Positions 54,428-62,428 of a stretch of 64,000 nucleotides of DNA are shown one piece after another. Every line of letters begins with the position of its first letter. Position 1 is the first letter of the stretch. Source of the DNA: an uncultured Candidatus Saccharibacteria bacterium (GTDB lineage: Bacteria; Patescibacteriota; Saccharimonadia; Saccharimonadales; Saccharimonadaceae); the NCBI GenBank assembly GCA_948945085.1, contig CARBGY010000002.1:1-64000 (forward strand), in the 5' to 3' direction. The notes beneath the pieces were generated by a model, which had not been told where the DNA came from, searched no databases, and saw nothing but the letters and a program-made list of their open reading frames with translations. A program made the position numbers and the translations under genes.

Positions 54428-57400
54428 TTATGAAGCATTATTGTGATTCCTCCCTCGATTATCAATTCGTATATCAATATTTATCTCGCGAATGCGTTTT
54501 AATTCTTTGCGTTCGTCTTTAGTTAATTTTCTGGCGCCAGTACCATCATCGAAGTAATATTGACCATCTTGAAGACCAAGCGCAGCAACGGCTGGATCTA
54601 TGTTTGTTGCGGTAGAATCGTATTTCTTAAATTCCTGAGGAATATCAATTTCGCGTTGAATCGCTTTTTCACCTGGCGACATCGGCGTAAACTGACCAAA
54701 TTGAGCCTGGTAATCCACCATTGAGGTTCCTGGGTTTGCTGCCATCCAATCAGTGGCTCGTCGATTATAATCTGCCTCTAAGACTTTGTTCATAAGAGCA
54801 GCATCCTCGTCCTTGATGCTACTGGCTATACGTTCGTCACTGAAAGCTTGTCGAATACTATTTGCATAGCCAGCGAGTGCTTTGGCTCCATTAGTACCAT
54901 TGAAATCTCCATTTGCAACACCCGACAAAATACTGTTGTATAAGTTCTCCCCAGCTTTTGCGGCGCCAGCGGCGGACATCTTATCAGCGCCTCGTTGTAA
55001 GATCGCAGATCTACCGGCAAACGTACCCTTTGCAAGATCTTGTGCCAAAGTTCCACCGACCGGGCTGTTGCCCTTAACCATACTTAACTTCTTGTCGTCA
55101 TTAGTAATGTAGTTGGCAGCCATTTGTGTTGCAGCAGTGGCACCATGAGCTGTAGCATAATTCATAAGCGCATTCTCCCATTCCCCTTGCCCTTTCGGAC
55201 CTTTTGAAAGAAGGAGATCTTGTAGAGCGCGGACATTTGCCATATTGTTAGGATCATTCGGATCACTATCGTATGCGCTTAGAGCATTCATAAGTTCCGT
55301 ACCCATACCCGAGAGATCGTTGGTGTCAAAATTATTGCGATAATAGTTGGCAGCATTTTCGGCTTGTTGATCTTCGAGCCGGCGCTGTTCGGTAGCTATA
55401 TAGTTTTCTAACTCAGCCGAACCTGGCCGCATAAGGGATGCCCTACTTTGCATATCGGCAGCGACATTCTCTTTTTGCATTTTATTATAGGCTTCTGAAA
55501 AACGCGCAGCGGATCGATTATTGGAATTTTGCAATCCTTCCGCCATACCGGTCAGACCGATTCTATTGAGTCCACTAGCAAGACGGTTACGAATGCCACG
55601 ACCATTCTTGAGGGCAGTCGCCTTACGTTCGTAGTCATGCATGGTAGCACGACGCTGAGCATCCTTCGCAATCTCGGTACCAGCGATTCCCCTTCCCGCC
55701 ATACTGCCCAGTTTTTGACCAAAACCAGCTATCTTAGTGCCAACATTACCGGCAACTGCAAGCGATCCACGAACGAGAGATGGGATCATGAAAAATGGTA
55801 CAACTTGTAGCAATAAACCAACAAGCGCAAACGTAATACCATCATTACCAGTCAAAAGTAAGAATGAGGCAAATTTTCCACCCCCCATTAAGACTCCGCA
55901 TACAGGATAAACCATAAGCAAGCTACTAAACAGTTTTAGCCAACGATCATAATATTTTTTAAGATTTGGTAGCGAGTAGCAAATAATAGCAAGTGGCGAC
56001 AATATAACCAGTATATATACCCCAGCTTGACGTACAGCTAATACAATAAAGAAGAATATAGTACTAAAAATTGAGCTAATTAAGACTAGTAAGAAAGGTA
56101 TTAACCAAACGCCAACATTATTAGACATAAGACCAAATGTAAGGACAAATCCACCACCTGCGAGCAAAGTCATTGCTAATCCCTTAACTAAATCGCTAAA
56201 CTCAAATTCACTCCGCCCGACTGCATGAGCCATCCCATCAAATAATTCATAAAGAGCGTTTCCTGTAATATTCGAAATGTCGACGGTTAATTGACAGATA
56301 ATAAATGACATATTCACCAATACTGCCATAACAATAATTGTAGGCAACATCTTTTTAATGCTGTAATTTGTAAGACCGATTCCAGTAACTTGCGACAAGA
56401 CGACTATCAGGATTAAGATAATAAAACCGATATTAGCCATGTCACGTATTTTTTTCCAGTTTTCGTGTATTTGGCTACCGGTTGCAAGTTTTTCGGCGGG
56501 AATGTCCAGCCACTGTTCGGCAATTGTTAGATATAGTTGATCGGCCGTATTTGCGGCGAAAGTTAGCACTGGGCATAGGATCCAGCCAAGAGATGCGGCT
56601 CCATCCGTACAACGATTTTCTGGAACAACATTTTCTTCCTCGCCAGATCCACTTGGAATCTCTGGGTCGGTACCCGGTATATAGCTATCGTCATCATCGA
56701 AGGGATTAATAGTGGAGTCATCAAGAATTTCAATTATCCTATTTAACGTTACTTTATTGTCAACTCCAGTACGTGAATCATTTACAACATTAACTTTGGT
56801 ACTTCCTGGGAATTCGTTCGGGTTAATCATGACTTCGCACCATTTTTCTCCGACTTTATGCCTATGCTCGGTCGGAACTTCTTCTTTAGTGTCATAGCAT
56901 CTATCATAATTGATTGCTAATCCTTTACCGAGATACTGATGGAAATAGGCGTCATATAAGTAGTATAAGTCTGTGTCTGAGAACTTAAATTGATTCCAAT
57001 AAGCATCATCAACAAATCCAGTCTGGTAATTGGTTAAGCGGCCAAGAAAAATACTAGCAGCGTTATTAACCTGGGTTTTAGTGTTGCTACCACCCTCACC
57101 GCTATTCGTAACCTCGGTCTTTGTACCAGCATAACTTAGACCTTTAGATTGTCCTACTCCGTCTATTACACTTGATAGTTCCGCATTGAAAGAATCAACT
57201 AGATCTTCCCAAGTGCCGCCCCAAAAATCGATAGGAATTGGCTGCTTTGTGATATGTGAAATATCTTTTATGTCGTAACAGAAATGATCTGATGCGCACG
57301 GTCCTCCTGATCCCATGTACAGGATTACGTCACCAGGCTTTGGAGAGGCGCTGAGGCTGGCGTTTTCAGTAGTCACTACTCCATTATCACCTTCAAAGGT

Positions 57401-57928
57401 TACGCAGATTTTATCAGTTTCGTAATAAGTCGGAGTTGAGGAGCCTGATTCGACCTTACCGTATTCGCCCCAAACACATCCTTCGTTCATGTTAGTTGTG
57501 GTTGCTTGGGAAATGAAACCTAAGTCGGCAAGTGTTGGATTAGCTTTATAAAGTGCAAGTAGACCGTTAATGCCTGCAGCTCCATTGAAAACTTCTTTAC
57601 AAGAAATTGTAGACCCAGTAACATTAGAATTAGTAAAACCTTCTGGAACTGAAACCATATCAATATCGGCCATCGTACTAAAGATTCCTGATACTTTGTA
57701 ATCACCATTAGAGAAGGAGTTAGAATTTACCGTCTTACTAATAAATCCTCCGGAATAACAATCACGCATAGCATTAACCATGAGTTTTTGCAAGAAGGTA
57801 TCTGATAGAGCAATGTCTTCAGCAGATGCCGAAATTGACAAAAGAGTAGCAAAGACCACCGACATAACTACACCTGTGGAAACAAAGAGGCGAAGTATGA
57901 TTTTACGTTTTTGTTTATTGCGCGTCAT
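54428..57928 (-). CDS. VirB6/TrbL-like giant membrane protein
   Basis: 1166 residues. Signal peptide (LFVSTGVVMSVVFATLLSIS), an outer domain of ~430 residues with several Cys, then about seven TM helices between residues ~498 and 718 (for example GFIILILIVVLSQVTGIGLT and FLLVLISSIFSTIFFFIVLA), and a ~440-residue Asn/Ala-rich cytosolic tail. The TM block resembles VirB6/TrbL of type IV secretion systems, which Saccharibacteria often encode; identity here is by pattern only. The outer domain could meet the host cell. Start abuts the stop of the upstream gene (TAA-ATG, no gap), so they are coupled. Confidence 0.7.
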   Translation of the reverse strand: MTRNKQKRKIILRLFVSTGVVMSVVFATLLSISASAEDIALSDTFLQKLMVNAMRDCYSGGFISKTVNSNSFSNGDYKVSGIFSTMADIDMVSVPEGFTNSNVTGSTISCKEVFNGAAGINGLLALYKANPTLADLGFISQATTTNMNEGCVWGEYGKVESGSSTPTYYETDKICVTFEGDNGVVTTENASLSASPKPGDVILYMGSGGPCASDHFCYDIKDISHITKQPIPIDFWGGTWEDLVDSFNAELSSVIDGVGQSKGLSYAGTKTEVTNSGEGGSNTKTQVNNAASIFLGRLTNYQTGFVDDAYWNQFKFSDTDLYYLYDAYFHQYLGKGLAINYDRCYDTKEEVPTEHRHKVGEKWCEVMINPNEFPGSTKVNVVNDSRTGVDNKVTLNRIIEILDDSTINPFDDDDSYIPGTDPEIPSGSGEEENVVPENRCTDGAASLGWILCPVLTFAANTADQLYLTIAEQWLDIPAEKLATGSQIHENWKKIRDMANIGFIILILIVVLSQVTGIGLTNYSIKKMLPTIIVMAVLVNMSFIICQLTVDISNITGNALYELFDGMAHAVGRSEFEFSDLVKGLAMTLLAGGGFVLTFGLMSNNVGVWLIPFLLVLISSIFSTIFFFIVLAVRQAGVYILVILSPLAIICYSLPNLKKYYDRWLKLFSSLLMVYPVCGVLMGGGKFASFLLLTGNDGITFALVGLLLQVVPFFMIPSLVRGSLAVAGNVGTKIAGFGQKLGSMAGRGIAGTEIAKDAQRRATMHDYERKATALKNGRGIRNRLASGLNRIGLTGMAEGLQNSNNRSAARFSEAYNKMQKENVAADMQSRASLMRPGSAELENYIATEQRRLEDQQAENAANYYRNNFDTNDLSGMGTELMNALSAYDSDPNDPNNMANVRALQDLLLSKGPKGQGEWENALMNYATAHGATAATQMAANYITNDDKKLSMVKGNSPVGGTLAQDLAKGTFAGRSAILQRGADKMSAAGAAKAGENLYNSILSGVANGDFNGTNGAKALAGYANSIRQAFSDERIASSIKDEDAALMNKVLEADYNRRATDWMAANPGTSMVDYQAQFGQFTPMSPGEKAIQREIDIPQEFKKYDSTATNIDPAVAALGLQDGQYYFDDGTGARKLTKDERKELKRIREINIDIRIDNRGRNHNNAS

Positions 57929-58972
57929 TTATTTCCCTCCATTCCCTAATGTTGACATAATTTTCTGTGTATCGGTTTTAAACTTGCTACGAATTGTTGG
58001 GAGTTGCTGCTGTAAAAAGAGATTAAGTTCGTCGCCTTTTTCCATTAAAGAAACTACTTGTGAATTGCGGCGTCCTAGATTTACCACGCAAGAAAAAATA
58101 ATATCGCTATCTTCATCAATGCAGTTATTGTTACTATAAAGTTCTACTAGATGGATAGTATTTTCGAGGACATCAGCAAGAGCATTGTTAAATTCATCAG
58201 TAGTTGAGCTGGGACTACTAACTATTGAAATGTAGCTAGGAATAATTTGAGTAGCGGCAGCACTGCCATCTTGTATGGTTTTCAATTGTAATGTTTGCAC
58301 GATACTCTGCATATTTGCATAGATCGTAACTGAGCTTAATAATCGTCCATATTCTTCAACTGTGTCTTGAAGCGTCTTTCTTGACTCCCGATCAATATTT
58401 AATCGACCTTTTACGAATTTTTCGTGGAATTGGTTATAGTACTGCATAAGTTCGGTAATGTATTTATTTTGATCTATCTCGATGTCATTTAATTCAGTTA
58501 ACTGAATTAGGAACCAACTTTCAGTGTCAGAGTAGCCCTCTTCTGGGCCATTATACATGTAATTATAGTAGGTTTGAAAGCTTTCTGATATTTCTTCTTG
58601 GTTTGGTTTAGAAAAAAACACAAAGCCAAAAATAGCCAAAGCAACCAGTATTACCGAAACCAATACTACGATCATCCACTTCTTAGATTTCTTGGGTTTA
58701 TTAAAAACTAGATCGCCGGTGGCGGTTGATTTGGTGGCGACAGGATGCGCGGCAATATAGGCAGCATCGGCTGAGTTGGTGGAGTGTAGGGGCTTTTTTG
58801 AAGAACTGGCGGAAGGCACTACACCGCCAAATCGTGGACCGATGACAGAATTAGAAGATTGGTCGAGGTTTGGTTCGGCGGGAGTTGGGGTATCGCCGGA
58901 CGAAAAAATCGCTCGGCGAGGAGTGGAGTTATCTAGGCTCGAGTTCTCGTTCGGATTATCACGACCATCCAT
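57929..58972 (-). CDS. Single-pass membrane protein coupled to the VirB6-like gene
   Basis: 347 residues. A Ser/Pro/Asn-rich cytosolic N-terminus (about 95), a KKSKKW membrane entry and one TM helix (MIVVLVSVILVALAIFGFVF), then a helical outer domain with two Cys (NNCIDED, IFSCVVN). No family recognised. Because it is immediately coupled to the VirB6-like gene it is probably part of the same envelope complex. TATAAT (58985-58980) ends 7 nt before ATG. Confidence 0.65.
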   Translation of the reverse strand: MDGRDNPNENSSLDNSTPRRAIFSSGDTPTPAEPNLDQSSNSVIGPRFGGVVPSASSSKKPLHSTNSADAAYIAAHPVATKSTATGDLVFNKPKKSKKWMIVVLVSVILVALAIFGFVFFSKPNQEEISESFQTYYNYMYNGPEEGYSDTESWFLIQLTELNDIEIDQNKYITELMQYYNQFHEKFVKGRLNIDRESRKTLQDTVEEYGRLLSSVTIYANMQSIVQTLQLKTIQDGSAAATQIIPSYISIVSSPSSTTDEFNNALADVLENTIHLVELYSNNNCIDEDSDIIFSCVVNLGRRNSQVVSLMEKGDELNLFLQQQLPTIRSKFKTDTQKIMSTLGNGGK

Positions 58973-58985
58973 GTTGTTTATTATA
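58973..58985 (-). promoter_or_regulatory. Leaderless promoter of the T4SS-like pair
   Basis: TATAAT at 58985-58980, 7 nt before ATG. Confidence 0.6.
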
Positions 58986-59027
58986 ACACAAGCTTTTTGG
59001 ATGGGTGAAAAATAGTTGTAAATTCAC

Positions 59028-59390
59028 TTACGTGAGAATTTTTACGGATCGTGCTAGGATCTTTCTTTGGAGGTCACTAAGCAATTTATCTTCAACACTA
59101 CCGTGAACTTCACAATGATACTTATTATATCTAGGTAGGTATTTCACGACGGCCTTAATTTGTTTACATTGAGAGTATGTAAACGATACAATATGACCGA
59201 CAAAACACCGTTGCATAGTATTTAAGATATCATTCACTTTTCTATTGCCTGCACGACTAACAGAGAGTCCTTTTGGGTCGTAAAAGGCTGCTGATGAAAT
59301 ACCACCATTTTCTTTCCAGAACATTGGTTGAATCTCTATTGGATAAACAGCACGATATAATTCTTCGTCAGGCTTAAAATTCTCGTCCAT
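59028..59390 (-). CDS. Unknown protein, third gene of a three-gene module
   Basis: 120 residues, soluble. It begins DEELYRAVYPIEIQPMFW and continues AAFYDPKGLSVSRAGNRKV, then YHCEVHGSVEDKLLSDLQRK. The R-x-V-x-P start, the F-D/Y-x-x-G-L-S-V centre and the late H recur, as I recall, in small uncharacterised proteins next to partners like the gene before it, but I cannot name a family. It overlaps the upstream gene by 17 bp. An enzyme or toxin is conceivable. Confidence 0.55.
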   Translation of the reverse strand: MDENFKPDEELYRAVYPIEIQPMFWKENGGISSAAFYDPKGLSVSRAGNRKVNDILNTMQRCFVGHIVSFTYSQCKQIKAVVKYLPRYNKYHCEVHGSVEDKLLSDLQRKILARSVKILT

Positions 59391-59886
59391 AAAATTTTTT
59401 TACTAGCTGATTTATGCTTTCTGTGCAAGATTTAATTGTGGCTTGACTTGGCTTGCCTTGTGCATCTAACATAAAAACTTTAGATTCTTCAGTTAGATCA
59501 ATATGAAACTCTAAGTACGAACCGTCCTCTAACTCATATTCAAGCTGTATTCTACCGTCAGCTAGGGGGAATATCTCAGGCTGAGCGTCGAGCGAAAGAA
59601 CTAAGCTACGTATTTTATCAAGTAGAGTGTTATCAAAAGCTGCTGCGTTTTTGCCATCCCACCCATCATTAAGCATCTTAATCTCATCGATTTTATTGAG
59701 GTTTCGTATAGTGGCATTATTGATTAGAATATTATTAATGCCTTGCTGATCGGGAACCTTTTCGATGCTAACCGATTTACCGTCTAAACGATATTTAGAA
59801 TGGTTATCGCTGTATGAAGCTGGCTTTACTAGTGGAGCGGCAGCAGTGACTACTATTAATATTGATGGAATAACACCAGATATCAT
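59374..59886 (-). CDS. Unknown protein with N-terminal membrane segment, second gene of module
   Basis: 170 residues. The N-terminus (MISGVIPSILIVVTAAAPLV) is hydrophobic, a signal or anchor. The body has MLNDGWDGKNAAAF, PEIFPLADGRIQLEYELEDG and YLEFHI, a W-D-G...P-E-x-F-P...G-x-I-Q-x-E pattern I have seen in small unclassified proteins. ATGA overlap with the preceding gene (59883-59886) and 17-bp overlap with the next show tight coupling. Confidence 0.55.
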   Translation of the reverse strand: MISGVIPSILIVVTAAAPLVKPASYSDNHSKYRLDGKSVSIEKVPDQQGINNILINNATIRNLNKIDEIKMLNDGWDGKNAAAFDNTLLDKIRSLVLSLDAQPEIFPLADGRIQLEYELEDGSYLEFHIDLTEESKVFMLDAQGKPSQATIKSCTESINQLVKKFYGREF

Positions 59887-60299
59887 TTAATATTGATCTC
59901 CCGTTTAACGACTTCTATATCATAAGCTCCGGCTTCTTTATTATTAATAAACACTTTGGTGCTATGTTCTCCAGGTTTCGTGAGAACAATATTTCTTAAG
60001 TCAAGATTAAATTGTAAACGTCCAGAGCTTTCTTGAACCTGTTGGTTGCTTAGCTGGATTTTTAACTCTCCAGTATCGTATACCGGTACATTATCAGGAT
60101 CAACAACGACCATTTTGACCGTATACTCCCCTGACCTGTCTAACCCGGAAATACCGCAAGAAATTGCAAAAGAAAAATTACCTGGCAGACTGACTGGCGA
60201 CAATACCTGCAAAGGGTTCACCAATTGATGACGAGGACCATCTGGTGTTAATTCAGTATTAATTGAATCGCAGTATACGAAAGTTGATATTTTAGCCAT
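59883..60299 (-). CDS. DUF6941-like protein, first gene of module
   Basis: 138 residues from ATG 60299 (MAKISTFVYCDSINTE), with AAAGGAG as SD 7 nt upstream. The all-beta pattern FSFAISCGISGLDRSGEYTV, VVDPDNVPVYDTGEL and NIVLTKPGEHSTKVFIN resembles the DUF6941 family, single-domain beta sandwiches of unknown role. No signal peptide. Promoter probably TTGTGA-N17-TAAAAT about 35 bp upstream of the SD. Confidence 0.55.
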   Translation of the reverse strand: MAKISTFVYCDSINTELTPDGPRHQLVNPLQVLSPVSLPGNFSFAISCGISGLDRSGEYTVKMVVVDPDNVPVYDTGELKIQLSNQQVQESSGRLQFNLDLRNIVLTKPGEHSTKVFINNKEAGAYDIEVVKREINIK

Positions 60300-60467
60300 A
60301 TCTTGCTCCTTTTTGATATGCTGTTTATAGTATAATTTTAACAAATTTTTAGAGACATCACAACTTCTTTCTGGCACTTTTTTATTCTGGTTATGATATT
60401 TAATGAAAGGCGGGCTAAGTAATGAAACTATGCCTTCGTATAGTTAATTTTAATTCGAGCGGTCAAA

Positions 60468-60527
60468 CTAGTCTGAGATTAAACTGGAGCTTACGGATGC
60501 AAGATAAGAATTTAATCTGCAGACTAG
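60468..60527. repeat. Hairpin with 16-17-bp arms
   Basis: CTAGTCTGAGATTAAA (from 60468) pairs with TTTAATCTGCAGACTAG (60511-60527), one bulge. Further CTAGTCT/AGACTAG copies follow to 60541. Lies in the non-coding stretch between the three-gene module and the surface protein. Confidence 0.65.
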
Positions 60528-60564
60528 AAAGTCTAGTCTAGAGGTCAAAGTCGTGGACTAGAGA

Positions 60565-60768
60565 CTAAGACTAAGTGCTCGGGGTTCGCCTAGCGGAGAA
60601 TATCCGCATAGACGAACCTTTTTGTAATCGTGAACGAACAGTGAGTTTAACCGAGAGTATACTCTTAGAAACTGCCTGTGCGTGAACTTTTGCTAGAGCA
60701 CTCCGCGAGTGAAGTGGTGTGGAGTGAGAAAATCTCAGATACACATTCCTCGCGGAGCTTAGTCTTAG
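60565..60768 (-). other. Nested hairpins forming a large 3'-UTR or ncRNA structure
   Basis: CTAAGACTAAG (60565-60575) pairs with CTTAGTCTTAG (60758-60768), which holds the stop codon of the surface gene. Inside are CTCCGCGAG/CTCGCGGAG (60701-60709, 60749-60757), a central GAGTATACTC palindrome and GGTTCG..GCGGA/TCCGC..CGAACC (60583-60618). Four coaxial stems over 204 nt. No known RNA family recognised; on the minus strand it begins at the gene end, on the plus strand the last hairpin is followed by TTTTT. Confidence 0.55.
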
Positions 60769-62204
60769 CGACGTAGCTGACGGCGGCTAGCAATGTAGTA
60801 GCCAGCAGCAGTTACGATTGCGCCAGTAGCGACAACGCCACCAACGATTGCTTCTGGACCAGTAGTTGGTAATTCATTTGGAAGGTTTGGATCTTCCGTA
60901 CCTGGGTCGACAGGTGTACTAGGATCTTCTGGGTCGACTGGACAGCCCTCGATCTTATCAAGATTTACGCGAGCGTAGTCTTGCAACATAATCTTTTCCC
61001 CATTAATAGTAACATAGCCCTGACCCCAGTTAACGAGCGTATTGGAACCACAAGCAAGACTGTTGTCTACAACCTTCGCTCTAAGATATATGATAGCGTT
61101 GGAGTTTGGTGCATAGTGTCCGATATTGATACCCTCAGTAGCAATTGTATCATCTTCGTTTGTACACCAGTTTTTACAGTCACCATTATTCTTAAGTTTA
61201 GTAGTACCAGGAATATACTCTAGGTTGTCTGGAAGAACATCACGAATGCCTACGTTAGTGTGATTGTAGTCACTCTTATTGATATATTCAATACGGAACT
61301 CTACAATATCGCCAATTTTAGCATCAACAGAAGCTTTCCAGGTTTGATCTTCGGCGCCGACAACGCGAACCTTCTTCGAAACAGTAAATTCGCGATCGAA
61401 CACTGGTTTAACTTCAATAGCTACGAAGTTATCATATTGATAACAGCCAGGAACTTGACCGTTAGGTTGGCCATCGGCACCAAGTTTGTAACCGATTTTT
61501 ACACCCTGAATACTAGCTGCCTCAACGATATCGTCGCTAAGTTTGAAACCAATGACTTGTTTTTTACCATCGGCTGTAGTGACGGTGTTGTAATCGGCCT
61601 GATTCTCAAGGAGAGCAGAGCCTTTTACATACTCAAGATGAAAGCTTTCACCAGTAGCACTTTCAAAAATGACATTATCCATGTATGGATAACCATTAAC
61701 GGAAGCACTATCAGAGTAGATGTAACCATTAACGGCAACTTCGCGAGCAGATGCTGATGGAATATTGAAGCTTACGCGAGTGTTCTCGGCGATAGCTTGC
61801 TCACCATTTGGGTTGTTATTGTGGACGTAAAGTCGAACAATATAGCTCTTACCTTCCTCAACCTTAATGCGATCACCATTCCAAACGTTATTTGCACCGG
61901 CGTTGATACCAGTATTCTCACGAGCACCAACGAAGTTAGATTCGTTAGTAATTGTACCAGTGGGGATATCTTTACCATAAGTAGTTTTATGCCATGCATA
62001 GTCACTTGCTTGAATTTGAATGGAGTTAAAGGCAATTTTATTACCTAGAACACCCTCATTAATCTGCTGCAGAGAGTACATTGGCCAGTTACGGCCCGTG
62101 TTTGCATCTGCCGCAGAGACTTGTGCCACAGGGGCGATAACCCCACTAGCTACAGCAGCAACCGCTGCGGTAGTAGCAAGGGCAGATTTGAAAATATTTT
62201 TCAT
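60765..62204 (-). CDS. LPXTG-anchored surface protein with DUF11-type domain
   Basis: 479 residues from ATG 62204, with AAAGGAG upstream. Signal peptide (KSALATTAAVAAVASGVIAP, ending VSAAD), a beta-rich body, a DUF11-like repeat (YINKSDYNHTNVGIRDVLPD, NLEYIPGTTKL) and a Pro/Asp linker (DPEDPSTPVDPGTEDP). The C-terminus is a sortase signal: LPTTG, a hydrophobic stretch and RRQLRR. It should be covalently linked to peptidoglycan, as an adhesin or pilin-like stalk. No sortase gene is in the window. Its stop lies in a large 3' hairpin. Confidence 0.88.
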   Translation of the reverse strand: MKNIFKSALATTAAVAAVASGVIAPVAQVSAADANTGRNWPMYSLQQINEGVLGNKIAFNSIQIQASDYAWHKTTYGKDIPTGTITNESNFVGARENTGINAGANNVWNGDRIKVEEGKSYIVRLYVHNNNPNGEQAIAENTRVSFNIPSASAREVAVNGYIYSDSASVNGYPYMDNVIFESATGESFHLEYVKGSALLENQADYNTVTTADGKKQVIGFKLSDDIVEAASIQGVKIGYKLGADGQPNGQVPGCYQYDNFVAIEVKPVFDREFTVSKKVRVVGAEDQTWKASVDAKIGDIVEFRIEYINKSDYNHTNVGIRDVLPDNLEYIPGTTKLKNNGDCKNWCTNEDDTIATEGINIGHYAPNSNAIIYLRAKVVDNSLACGSNTLVNWGQGYVTINGEKIMLQDYARVNLDKIEGCPVDPEDPSTPVDPGTEDPNLPNELPTTGPEAIVGGVVATGAIVTAAGYYIASRRQLRR

Positions 62205-62340
62205 ATAAATCTCCTTTAGTTTATAGATAAAAAAATTAATAGTTAACAAAATTAAATTTAATATTCGAAATAATTACTATCTGGTCCATATTGTTAATTC
62301 CATACAATCGAATCGTCTCAGACACAAAGAAACTTGGGAT

Positions 62341-62365
62341 ATCGGGGGCTTCTAAAGCCCCCGAT
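62341..62365. terminator. GC-rich hairpin between two surface genes
   Basis: ATCGGGGGCTT pairs perfectly with AAGCCCCCGAT around CTA. No T run follows on the minus strand, so it is terminator-like or a processing/stability hairpin 64 bp after the upstream gene stop. Confidence 0.5.
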
Positions 62366-62428
62366 AAAAGTGCGTCCCACCGGCGGATCCGGTAGAAATA
62401 AATTTATTATTTATATATAGGTCTTACG

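Noticed and set aside
60521..60575. CRISPR-like array of GACTA repeats
   Set aside because: Repeats are 5-8 nt, irregularly spaced and part of stems; there are no spacers of constant length and no cas genes.
62341..62365. Definite intrinsic terminator
   Set aside because: The stem is perfect, but no T run follows it on the coding strand; kept only as a terminator-like hairpin at moderate confidence.
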